Part shown: positions 1-6,913 of the stretch, piece after piece
Layout: each line of letters starts with the position of its first letter
How positions within the stretch are numbered: position 1 is the first letter of the stretch
NCBI GenBank assembly: GCA_002455215.1
Contig: DKKK01000013.1
Location: 7,109 to 16,371 of the forward strand
DNA: 9,263 nucleotides
Reading direction: 5' to 3'
Source: Anaerolineales bacterium UBA6668
GTDB taxonomy: Bacteria; Chloroflexota; Anaerolineae; Anaerolineales; UBA6668
Program-made: the position numbers and the translations under genes
Notes under the pieces: model-generated
What the model was told of the DNA's origin: nothing
The model's input: the letters and a program-made list of their open reading frames with translations, nothing else
Databases searched by the model: none

Positions 1-113
1 GTACTCATCATCCGCACTTGAGCATTATGGGGACGTATCCAGCCTCGCCGGATTGTTGGTTGCGCCAAACCAGGCTGAGCAGTTACGTTTTTTTTTTATC
101 CTTGCTACCTCCT
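1..113. other. Left-edge leader, no gene assigned
   Basis: This stretch precedes the GH1 start. It holds a run of ten T (88-97). A small 5-bp hairpin (TGGTT/AACCA, about 56-71) lies too far upstream of the T run to be a convincing intrinsic terminator. Frame 2 is open from the left edge to a TGA at 173-175, so it could be the tail of an upstream gene overlapping the GH1 start. The GH1 frame is also open to the edge, so the sequence does not decide between them. The bases just before ATG 114 (cctcct) are the reverse of a ribosome binding site, so no Shine-Dalgarno is visible. Confidence 0.3.
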
Positions 114-1454
114 ATGCAATCGCATTTCCCAAAAAACTTTATCTGGGGCACTGCCACTTCTGCCTACCAAATTGAAGGGGCTTACAACGAAGATGGACGC
201 ACACTCTCTCACTGGGACACCTTTTGCCAAGAGCCAGGGCGCGTGCGCGGGGGCGACACGGGCAATGTAGCTTGTGACCATTATCACCGCTGGCGTGAAG
301 ATATTGCCCTGATGAAAGACTTGGGAATCAATGCCTACCGTTTTTCCGTTTCTTGGACGCGCATATTGCCCAACGGAGAAAAGCAAATCAATTCCAAAGG
401 CTTGGATTTTTACAGCCAATTGGTAGATACTTTGCTAGAAAACGGAATCACCCCCTGGTTGACGCTCTACCATTGGGAGCTACCCCAACCCTTGCAAGCG
501 CGGGGGGGCTGGGCAGAACGTTGGGTTTGCGAACCCTTCACTCACTTGGCAGATGTGGTTTCCCGCCACTTGGGCGACCGCGTCCAGCATTGGATTACCC
601 ACAACGAGCCGTGGTGTACCAGCTTGCTCAGCCATCAGCAAGGTGTTCACGCCCCCGGTTGGCAGGATTGGAATGCCGCCTTACGCGCCGCTCATCATGT
701 CTTGCTTTCGCATGGCATGGCAGTCAGCGTCATCCGCCAAAATGTCCCTTCTGCTCAGGTGGGCATCACGCTCAACTTTGAACATGCCACCCCTGCCAGC
801 CCCAGCCCAGAAGACCTTCAAGCCGCCCGCATTTATGACGGCTACTATAACCGTTGGTTTTTAGACCCGATATTTGGCATGGGCTACCCTGCCGATATGG
901 TGGCGCACTATCAGCAGTCTGGTCATCTGCCCAATGGGCTTGACTTTGTTCTGCCGGGTGATTTGCCACAAATTGCCACCCCGCTAGACTTTTTAGGCAT
1001 CAACAATTACACCGGCATATTGGCAAGTGCCCCACTGCAAGCCGATGGACTGCCCGCAGTTTTGCCTTGCTCCCAAGAGCGCACCGACATTGGTTGGGGC
1101 ATCTGCCCAGATGGGTTCTACAACTTACTTAATCGCATTCATTTCCATTATCGCCCTGCCCGTATGGTGATTACCGAAAACGGCGCAAGCTTTAACGACG
1201 GACCCGACGAACACGGGCAAGTAAACGATGTGCGGCGGGTGCGCTATTTGGAAAAGCATTTGTTGGCAGTTCAGCGAGCGATTCAAAACGGATGCCCCAT
1301 TGATGGCTATTTTGTTTGGTCTTTGATGGATAATTTTGAGTGGAGTTGGGGCTATAGCCAACGTTTCGGCATTGTTCATGTGGACTATGCCACCCAAAAA
1401 CGCACGCCCAAAGCCAGTTATCACTTTTATAAAAATTTTATTCAATCCAACTAA
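114..1454 (+). CDS. GH1 family beta-glucosidase
   Basis: This is a retaining glycoside hydrolase of family 1, predicted to remove terminal beta-linked glucose (or a related sugar) from cellobiose or plant glucosides in the cytoplasm; no signal peptide is seen. From ATG 114 the product has 446 residues, the usual GH1 length. It opens with the N-terminal signature FIWGTATSAYQIEGA. The acid/base Glu165 is in THNEP, the nucleophile Glu355 is in ITENGA, and the sugar-binding C-terminal motif is NFEWSWGYSQRFGIVHVDY. The EWSWG form, rather than the Ser/Lys/Tyr set of phospho-beta-glucosidases, points to unphosphorylated substrates. A TTG at 18 would add 32 residues with no family similarity, so ATG 114, just before the conserved core, is preferred. 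The amylosucrase gene starts 6 bp after the stop, so the two are almost certainly co-transcribed. Substrate preference (glucoside, galactoside or fucoside) cannot be read from sequence. Confidence 0.95.
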   Translation: MQSHFPKNFIWGTATSAYQIEGAYNEDGRTLSHWDTFCQEPGRVRGGDTGNVACDHYHRWREDIALMKDLGINAYRFSVSWTRILPNGEKQINSKGLDFYSQLVDTLLENGITPWLTLYHWELPQPLQARGGWAERWVCEPFTHLADVVSRHLGDRVQHWITHNEPWCTSLLSHQQGVHAPGWQDWNAALRAAHHVLLSHGMAVSVIRQNVPSAQVGITLNFEHATPASPSPEDLQAARIYDGYYNRWFLDPIFGMGYPADMVAHYQQSGHLPNGLDFVLPGDLPQIATPLDFLGINNYTGILASAPLQADGLPAVLPCSQERTDIGWGICPDGFYNLLNRIHFHYRPARMVITENGASFNDGPDEHGQVNDVRRVRYLEKHLLAVQRAIQNGCPIDGYFVWSLMDNFEWSWGYSQRFGIVHVDYATQKRTPKASYHFYKNFIQSN

Positions 1455-1460
1455 TTTATC

Positions 1461-3389
1461 ATGCCCGCGGACCTTGCCCAGCTCACCCTACGCCGCTTAT
1501 TACCCCGTTTGCAACAGCAATTCGCGGGTCATCAACATTGGAAAACCTTTCGCCAGCGTTTAGAGAGCCACTTCCAATCCTTATTTGCCGCTTTGTATGC
1601 ACTCTATGGCACTCGCTACGATTTTTACTACCACCTGGAAGCACTGCTCACAACGGCTTTCCACAGTTTGGCAGAACGCCCCGCCTATTTGCACGATTTA
1701 GATCGCAATCGGCTCAAGCAATCGGACTGGTATCAACGCCCACAAGGATTAGGCGCAGTGGCATACATTGACCTGTTTGCCGGCAATATGGCGGGCTTGC
1801 GCCAAAAGATGAGCTACTTCCGCGAGTTGGGCATTACTTACCTGCACCTGATGCCCCCCTATGCCGTGCCAGAACCCGAAAATGATGGCGGCTACGCGGT
1901 GAGCGATTATCGCCGACTGGCAAAGCAATTGGGCGATATCGAAGAGCTTCGGGAATTTGCGCATGAGCTATCTACCAACGGTATCAGCCTGGCTTTGGAC
2001 TTTATCTTTAACCACACGAGCCACGAACACGAATGGGCACAACGCGCCCTGCAAGGAGATGCTGAATTTCAGGATTTTTACCTGATGTTCCCAGACCGCA
2101 CCCTGCCCAATGCCTATGAACGCACCTTGCGCGAAATTTTCCCCGATGAACACCCAGGGGCTTTTACTTGGCACACCGACTTGCAAAAATGGGTGTGGAC
2201 TACTTTTCACAGTTACCAATGGGATTTAAACTACGCCAACATGGCAGTTTTTGTGGCAATGGCGCAAGAATTGCTATTTTTGGCAAATTTGGGAGCAGAA
2301 GTGATTCGCCTGGATGCAGTTGCCTTTGTGTGGAAGGAAATGGGCACCCCATGCGAGAACTTACCCCAAGCGCACACCCTGATTCGCGCCTACAACGCGC
2401 TCTGCCGCATTGCCGCACCAGCCGTAGCCTTCAAAAGCGAAGCCATTGTGCATCCCGACCAAGTGGTGGAATATATTGACCCCGCAGAATGCCAGCTTAG
2501 CTATAATCCGTTGGTGATGGCGCTCTTGTGGGAATCGCTTGCCACGCGCAAGCCCGCTCTGCTGGCACAAGCCCTCGCTAGGCGCTATCGCCTACCCGCC
2601 GGAACGGCTTGGGTCAATTATGTGCGGGTGCATGACGACATTGGTTGGACATTTTCAGATGAAGATGCCGCGCAGTTGGGAATTAACGGTTACTATCATC
2701 GCCAATTTCTCAATCAGTTTTACACCGGTCGCTTTGGCGGAAGCTTTGCCAGCGGACTTCCATTTCAAGAAAACCCTGCAACAGGGGATTGTCGGATTTG
2801 CGGCACTTGTGCTTCACTGGCAGGCTTGGAACAAGCCATTCACCAGCACGAAAGCCAAGCTGGTGAATATGCCATTCGGCGCATCATTCTGCTCTACAGT
2901 GTGATTCTCAGCTTGGGCGGTTTGCCACTGCTCTATTTGGGCGATGAACTGGGCACGCAGAATGATTATGCCTATGCCAAAAACCCCGAACACGCCGCCG
3001 ATAGCCGTTGGGTGCATCGGGTCGCCATGAACTGGCAGGCGGCAGAAGCCCGAAATCAGGCAGGAACCACAACACACAGTATTTTTCAGCGGCTGTTACA
3101 CATGGTGCGTGTGCGGCAGAATCAGCCAGCCTTCGGTGCCGGGGAATTGGAAGTACTCAGCCTAAGTAGCCCGCACATTCTCGGTTATGTGCGGCAAAAT
3201 ACCGCAGGTCGGGTGCTGGTTTTGGCGAATTTTAGCGAACACTTGCAAACGTTAACCCGCAACGAACTACGCATGTATGGTTTGGGCTACCAATTCAAGG
3301 ATTTAGTCAGCGAGCAGGATATTTCTGCCGTGCAGGATTTAGCTATTTTGCCCTATCAGGTGTTGTGGCTGGTGGAAGGCAATCGCTAA
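1461..3389 (+). CDS. ams: Amylosucrase (GH13)
   Basis: This is a predicted sucrose:1,4-alpha-glucan glucosyltransferase (EC 2.4.1.4). It transfers glucose from sucrose to a growing alpha-1,4-glucan and releases fructose. At 642 residues it matches Neisseria polysaccharea amylosucrase (about 636) nearly end to end, as recalled from memory. An N-terminal helical domain (about 1-90) precedes the (beta/alpha)8 barrel, with a C-terminal beta domain from about 560. The GH13 regions are DFIFNHTS (180-187), nucleophile Asp285 in RLDAVAF, acid/base Glu327 in FKSEAIVHPD, and His391-Asp392 in VRVHDDIGWTF. Asp142 (NDGGYAVS) and Arg516 (DSRWVHR) correspond to the salt bridge that closes the sucrose pocket. 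Acceptor-site residues Glu299, Arg414 and Arg445 are also present. About eight extra residues lie near 458-466 relative to the Neisseria enzyme. A sucrose hydrolase is the main alternative. No Shine-Dalgarno is seen, so translational coupling to the GH1 gene is likely. It ends 13 bp from the stop of the convergent gene, with no clear terminator between. Confidence 0.95.
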   Translation: MPADLAQLTLRRLLPRLQQQFAGHQHWKTFRQRLESHFQSLFAALYALYGTRYDFYYHLEALLTTAFHSLAERPAYLHDLDRNRLKQSDWYQRPQGLGAVAYIDLFAGNMAGLRQKMSYFRELGITYLHLMPPYAVPEPENDGGYAVSDYRRLAKQLGDIEELREFAHELSTNGISLALDFIFNHTSHEHEWAQRALQGDAEFQDFYLMFPDRTLPNAYERTLREIFPDEHPGAFTWHTDLQKWVWTTFHSYQWDLNYANMAVFVAMAQELLFLANLGAEVIRLDAVAFVWKEMGTPCENLPQAHTLIRAYNALCRIAAPAVAFKSEAIVHPDQVVEYIDPAECQLSYNPLVMALLWESLATRKPALLAQALARRYRLPAGTAWVNYVRVHDDIGWTFSDEDAAQLGINGYYHRQFLNQFYTGRFGGSFASGLPFQENPATGDCRICGTCASLAGLEQAIHQHESQAGEYAIRRIILLYSVILSLGGLPLLYLGDELGTQNDYAYAKNPEHAADSRWVHRVAMNWQAAEARNQAGTTTHSIFQRLLHMVRVRQNQPAFGAGELEVLSLSSPHILGYVRQNTAGRVLVLANFSEHLQTLTRNELRMYGLGYQFKDLVSEQDISAVQDLAILPYQVLWLVEGNR

Positions 3390-3402
3390 AACACTCGCCT
3401 GG

Positions 3403-4017
3403 CTAGGGCAACGGCTCCACCTGCATTGTATCCAAATTCAGCGCGGCAAAGGGTTCGGGGTGGCACGCTTCGCACAGGGGTAGGACTGTTTTTGCCAACA
3501 GCAGTTGATTCTCCGTCTGGCTAACAATCCACACTTGCCCATCCCCTCCCGGCACATCGGTCACTGCCACCCACTCTATTGGTGCAGACAGGCTGTGATT
3601 GGCAGAGTAATGCAAGACAGCCAACCACGGATTTGACGCCGAGTCGGGACGTACCCCCACAAACACTTGTGTCCATGCAGTGCCCCACTGCCCTTGCCAG
3701 CCATTGGTCACCAGCAACTCATCCGGGCGAAAAGGTCCGGTTTCATCCCAAAGGATGCCCGCTTGTGGGGCGGGTAAATCCTGCGCTGAAAAAGTTGGCA
3801 GGGCTAGGAGCGACTGGGCAACTGCGGTGGGTTGTTGCGCTTGGGCAGTCTCACGCGCAACGATAGTGGCTTTTTCCGCTGGCAGTTGGGGGGTACTGGC
3901 GAGCGGAGCCGGTTCTTGCGCCAACCAACTCGCCCGGCTTTGCCAAACTATCAAGCCCATAATCGCCAGCAGAGCCAGCGCAAAGGTTAGGATGTAGATA
4001 AAAGTTGCGCGTTTCAT
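3403..4017 (-). CDS. Membrane-anchored extracytoplasmic protein, unknown function
   Basis: This is a 204-residue protein I do not recognise. It starts with a short positive segment (MKR) and one hydrophobic helix (about residues 7-25), consistent with a signal anchor. A linker rich in Ala, Pro, Gln and Thr (about 30-75) follows, then a globular part rich in Trp and aromatic residues. Near the C-terminus is a CEAC pair (LCEACHPEP) that could form a disulfide or bind metal; it is not the CXXCH haem motif. ATG 4017 is chosen over an upstream start at 4086 because the hydrophobic helix then sits at the N-terminus and a good GGGGAG ribosome site lies 9 nt before it. The longer version would overlap the previous gene deeply. 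The gene begins 4 nt after the stop of the secreted-protein gene, so they form one operon and may act together outside the membrane. Confidence 0.75.
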   Translation of the reverse strand: MKRATFIYILTFALALLAIMGLIVWQSRASWLAQEPAPLASTPQLPAEKATIVARETAQAQQPTAVAQSLLALPTFSAQDLPAPQAGILWDETGPFRPDELLVTNGWQGQWGTAWTQVFVGVRPDSASNPWLAVLHYSANHSLSAPIEWVAVTDVPGGDGQVWIVSQTENQLLLAKTVLPLCEACHPEPFAALNLDTMQVEPLP

Positions 4018-4021
4018 TGGG

Positions 4022-5080
4022 TTATTCTCCCCACCACTTAAAATCGAGTGACCAATTGATAGATTGTGCGGTGCGCCAATCGGCATTCAACTTGTTGTAT
4101 AACTGCATGTAGCCTTGTTCGGGCGTGTTATTGGTTCCGCTACAGCCGCCACGTTGCTGGCAAGCTTGCCATTGCGTCACCACCCCGGCAATGTCCATGC
4201 GTTGCCCGTGTTGCGTGTATCCATACAAACTCATGCGATACCACTGCTCTGCCAAACTGCCGCTGGTGGTGTAAATGAGTGGCAGGGGCCAACTCGGCGA
4301 TGCGCCCCAACTAATGTACCACACATCTTCCACTGTCCACTCTGGGTAAGCACCCGTGCCACAATCACCATAGGGTGGGCAACCTGCCGCATCGCCAAAA
4401 TTATACAGTCGCCACAGGTTGACCGAGTCGTAGCCGTTGACCCAAGCGCGAGTCGTGCTGGGGGTGTTCCAACCCAACTCCATGTCACTCGCGCCAGTGA
4501 CCAACACCTGCCCGGCATAGCCATTGTTCACCACCCATTGTTGAGTATCGTTGACCATGCCTGCCCAAGCTTGCCCATGCTCGTAGGTCACAGCCGAGCC
4601 ATAGTTATTGGTGCCAATGGCAATATTAAGTACACTTTGGCGGTCTTGGTCGGCACAATACCAATAACCCACCGCCATCATCTGCACAGCGGCAGAAATT
4701 TGCGAGGTCGAAACCGGACCAAAACCAAAGAGACTGGTGCCATACACGCCGCCCCCCAAGTTGCGTGGAGTGCCGTATGCCAGAACGATGATGGTGTTTT
4801 GTACGCCGGGCGTGGCTTCATCTGCCAAGCCCAAGGCACAGCCCAAAGACCAGCTATGATTGATATCAACGGTTTTCATGTAGTAGCTGGTTTGGTGAAG
4901 TGGGGGAAATGGTGTGCCTGCTTGTAAGACAATTGGCAAGAAGGTGCGGTACAGCGCGAGTGGTTTGGCTTCTGCTTGGGAGGGGGTAGGCAAAACGCCC
5001 CCGGTGCGTTGGTGCATCGCCAACAATCCGGCTAAAATGCCGAGCAGGGCGCTCAGGAAGATTCTGCGAATAGGAGGCAT
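4022..5080 (-). CDS. Secreted six-cysteine protein, unknown function
   Basis: This is a 352-residue exported protein. The N-terminus (PPIRR, then a hydrophobic stretch 7-21) is a Sec-type signal; there is no lipobox cysteine. A spacer (about 23-60) with FLPIVLQ precedes the mature domain, a feature I associate with secreted Chloroflexota proteins. The mature part has six cysteines (81, 142, 234, 240, 307, 313), an even number suited to disulfides, and many Trp, Tyr and Gly residues. Short hydrophobic strands recur (NTIIVLAYG, LNIAIGTNNYG, QVLVTGASDMELGW, VEDVWYISWG), several ending in polar residues, as in a (beta/alpha)8 barrel. Asp199 and Glu201 in the third could be catalytic. A glycosidase-like barrel is an inference from this pattern, not a family match. 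I recall similar unnamed proteins in related bacteria but cannot name the family. No Shine-Dalgarno is evident before ATG 5080. It is the first gene of an operon with the anchored protein. Confidence 0.75.
   Translation of the reverse strand: MPPIRRIFLSALLGILAGLLAMHQRTGGVLPTPSQAEAKPLALYRTFLPIVLQAGTPFPPLHQTSYYMKTVDINHSWSLGCALGLADEATPGVQNTIIVLAYGTPRNLGGGVYGTSLFGFGPVSTSQISAAVQMMAVGYWYCADQDRQSVLNIAIGTNNYGSAVTYEHGQAWAGMVNDTQQWVVNNGYAGQVLVTGASDMELGWNTPSTTRAWVNGYDSVNLWRLYNFGDAAGCPPYGDCGTGAYPEWTVEDVWYISWGASPSWPLPLIYTTSGSLAEQWYRMSLYGYTQHGQRMDIAGVVTQWQACQQRGGCSGTNNTPEQGYMQLYNKLNADWRTAQSINWSLDFKWWGE
4027..4032 (-). promoter_or_regulatory. Ribosome binding site for the anchored protein
   Basis: GGGGAG on the minus strand lies 9 nt before ATG 4017, within the last codons (Trp-Gly-Glu) of the upstream gene. 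It is the clearest Shine-Dalgarno in the window. It fixes the start of the downstream protein and suggests coupled translation. Confidence 0.65.
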
Positions 5081-5187
5081 ATCAGGTCAGCAAGAAAAAA
5101 TTCACGACGTGGCGGGTAGTCTCAAATGAGCAATAACCCCTTCAGGTGTAGAACGAATCTGGCTTGGGTTTTGTTCCAATGCAAATT

Positions 5188-5215
5188 TTGCAAGCCGAAA
5201 AGTCCATGCTACAAT
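5188..5215 (+). promoter_or_regulatory. Candidate promoter of the restriction-modification operon
   Basis: TTGCAA (5188-5193), a 16-nt spacer, then TACAAT (5210-5215; 5 of 6 match to TATAAT). The -35 is the same hexamer as in the tRNA-Val promoter of this window. Predicted transcription starts near 5222, leaving a leader of about 110 nt. The -35 overlaps the palindrome 5180-5192, and the palindrome 5226-5236 lies just after the predicted start. Both are positions where a bound repressor would block transcription. Confidence 0.45.
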
Positions 5216-5225
5216 TGTTCTTGTC

Positions 5226-5236
5226 CTTTAGTAAAG
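5226..5236. promoter_or_regulatory. Palindrome, possible operator
   Basis: CTTTA-G-TAAAG is a perfect 5-1-5 inverted repeat about 4 nt after the predicted transcription start of the restriction-modification operon. An 11-bp palindrome can arise by chance in A+T-rich DNA, so the operator role is an inference from position only. Confidence 0.25.
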
Positions 5237-5332
5237 AAACATCAGCAAAAAATGTACTGGGTATGTGTAAAAATTGTTATTCTCCCGTAACTAAAATTTT
5301 GAGCCTGCCGAGTATTATTTACCTAACCCATA

Positions 5333-6913
5333 ATGTTAACAACCGACTTACTCACAATTAAAGAAGCTAGTGATTGGGCAACGCATTATATTGGTAAAAC
5401 AGTTACCAGTGCTAACATATCGTATTTGATACAATACGGACGCATCCCCAAAATTAACGAACAAGGATTTGTAAAAATATCCAAACAAGATTTGCTTAAT
5501 TATTACGAGAAACAGCTTAAAACGAAAGAAAGTTTGTGGAAATTACAATTGGGTGAGGATCTAAATTGGGCATTGTCTTTTGAACAGTTTAAAGAATCAG
5601 AAACCACAAAACATGTCCATCGTTTGCACCCCTATAAAGGAAAGTTTATTCCACAGTTAGTAGAATATTTTTTAGATGACCATATTGATCAGTTTAAAAC
5701 AACTACATATTTTCAAAAAGGCGATATTGTCTTAGATCCTTTCTCTGGAAGCGGAACAACGATGGTACAAAGTTGTGAGCTAGGCATCCATGCCATTGGT
5801 ATAGACATTTCGGCATTTAATGCCATGATAGGAAATTGCAAGATAACAAAATATCAGCTTACCAATGTGCAAGTTGAAATCAATCGAATCAATCATGTTT
5901 TAAAAGAATTTATCAGCCAATCACGCAGTATTGAATTTGAAGAAAAACTCCTTCAAGCACTAAACCAATTTAATAATCTCTATTTTCCTTCATCCAGTTA
6001 TAAATATAAACTACGTCAAGGTGAAATTGACGAAAATGTCTATGGTAGTCAGAAGGAAAGAGCATTTCTGCCAATATATTATTCTCTTTTGGAACAATAT
6101 AACATACAGTTGCTGGATGGCGATGAGCGTTTTTTGGATAAATGGTATTTCCAACAAATCAAAGATGAAATCAACTTGATTTTTGGTGAAATAAAAAAAA
6201 TTTCAAACCCTGAAACAAAAAAAATATTGGCATTAATTCTAAGTCGAACGATTCGTAGTTGCAGAGCTACTACTCATGCAGACTTGGCGACATTGGTTGA
6301 ACCTATTAAGGCAACTTATTACTGTGCAAAACACGGGAAGATCTGTAAACCAATATTTTCTATTCTTAAGTGGTGGGAAACTTATACGAAAGATACCGTG
6401 AAACGGTTGGTTCAATTTGACCAATTAAGAACTGCAACTTACCAATTGTGTTTATCGGGCGATAGTCGCGAGATGGACATTCATGCAGAATTGGAACAGA
6501 AAAACCCGGCTTTTGCAAATTTGGTTCAAACCCAAAAAATAAAAGGGATTTTCTCATCTCCGCCCTATGTCGGGCTGATTGATTATCACGAACAGCACGC
6601 TTATGCTTACGACCTGTTTGGCTTTGAGAGAAGAGACAATTTGGAAATTGGAGCGCTCTATAAAGGGCAAGGAAAGGAAGCAAAACAGTCTTATATTCAG
6701 GGAATTAGCCAAGTACTGAATAATTGTAAAAAGTTTCTCGTAGATGATTTCCACATATTTTTGGTTGCTAATGATAAATATAATTTGTACCCAGAAATTG
6801 CAAAAAATGCGAAGCTGGAAATCGTCAATCAATTTAAGCGCCCTGTCTTAAACCGTACAGAGAAAGATAAAGGCGCGTACTCTGAAATTATTTTTCACCT
6901 TCGGAAAAGATAA
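5333..6913 (+). CDS. Type II DNA methyltransferase (N4-cytosine/N6-adenine type)
   Basis: This is an S-adenosylmethionine-dependent DNA amino-methyltransferase of 526 residues, the protective half of a Type II restriction-modification pair. The SAM-binding motif I is DPFSGSGTT (135-143), preceded by a motif X-like stretch RLHPYKGKFIPQLVEYF (97-113). The catalytic motif IV is SPPY (409-412), which fits N4-cytosine or N6-adenine rather than C5-cytosine chemistry. About 265 residues lie between the two motifs and probably contain the target-recognition domain, an alpha-class-like order. Residues about 5-58 (LLTIKEASDWA ... SYLIQYGRIPK ... KISKQDLLNYYEK) resemble a MerR/excisionase-type helix-turn-helix, which could be used for autoregulation or DNA contact. 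The ATG has no Shine-Dalgarno. Its stop overlaps the endonuclease start (TAATG). The gene is far more A+T-rich than its flanks: a sampled 60 bases (5341-5400) have 22 G or C. The recognition sequence cannot be read from the protein. Confidence 0.9.
   Translation: MLTTDLLTIKEASDWATHYIGKTVTSANISYLIQYGRIPKINEQGFVKISKQDLLNYYEKQLKTKESLWKLQLGEDLNWALSFEQFKESETTKHVHRLHPYKGKFIPQLVEYFLDDHIDQFKTTTYFQKGDIVLDPFSGSGTTMVQSCELGIHAIGIDISAFNAMIGNCKITKYQLTNVQVEINRINHVLKEFISQSRSIEFEEKLLQALNQFNNLYFPSSSYKYKLRQGEIDENVYGSQKERAFLPIYYSLLEQYNIQLLDGDERFLDKWYFQQIKDEINLIFGEIKKISNPETKKILALILSRTIRSCRATTHADLATLVEPIKATYYCAKHGKICKPIFSILKWWETYTKDTVKRLVQFDQLRTATYQLCLSGDSREMDIHAELEQKNPAFANLVQTQKIKGIFSSPPYVGLIDYHEQHAYAYDLFGFERRDNLEIGALYKGQGKEAKQSYIQGISQVLNNCKKFLVDDFHIFLVANDKYNLYPEIAKNAKLEIVNQFKRPVLNRTEKDKGAYSEIIFHLRKR

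Larger units (their letters stand above)
5081..5332. other. Divergent intergenic region with palindromes
   Basis: These 252 bp separate the divergent secreted-protein and methyltransferase genes and hold no convincing gene. A 65-codon frame from TTG 5164 overlaps the methyltransferase and looks spurious. Composition turns A+T-rich from about 5170 onward, probably marking the left part of the acquired segment. There are two short palindromes: TGCAAA-T-TTTGCA (5180-5192), inside a wider GGCTTG/CAAGCC pair (5161-5166 and 5191-5196), and CTTTA-G-TAAAG (5226-5236). For the minus-strand gene the best promoter seen is weak: TTGAGA, 17 nt, AATTTT. A TATTAT at 5313-5318, only 14 nt before the methyltransferase ATG, could be a second -10 giving a nearly leaderless transcript, but it has no matching -35. 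Confidence 0.5.

Noticed and set aside
18..113. N-terminal extension of the GH1 protein from TTG 18
   Set aside because: The 32 extra residues precede the conserved GH1 start, include translation of the T run, and do not look like a signal peptide (no positive start followed by a clean hydrophobic core and cleavage site).
3390..3402. Terminator between the convergent amylosucrase and anchored-protein genes
   Set aside because: The 13-bp gap and adjoining ends form no stable hairpin followed by a T run on either strand.
4115..4927. Long plus-strand frame (270 codons) opposite the secreted protein
   Set aside because: It is antisense to a gene with a clear signal peptide and operon partner, and its translation has no domain-like pattern. 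It is a shadow of the real reading frame.
5164..5361. 65-codon plus-strand frame before the methyltransferase
   Set aside because: It begins with TTG, has no ribosome site, overlaps the methyltransferase start in another frame and runs through the promoter and palindromes.
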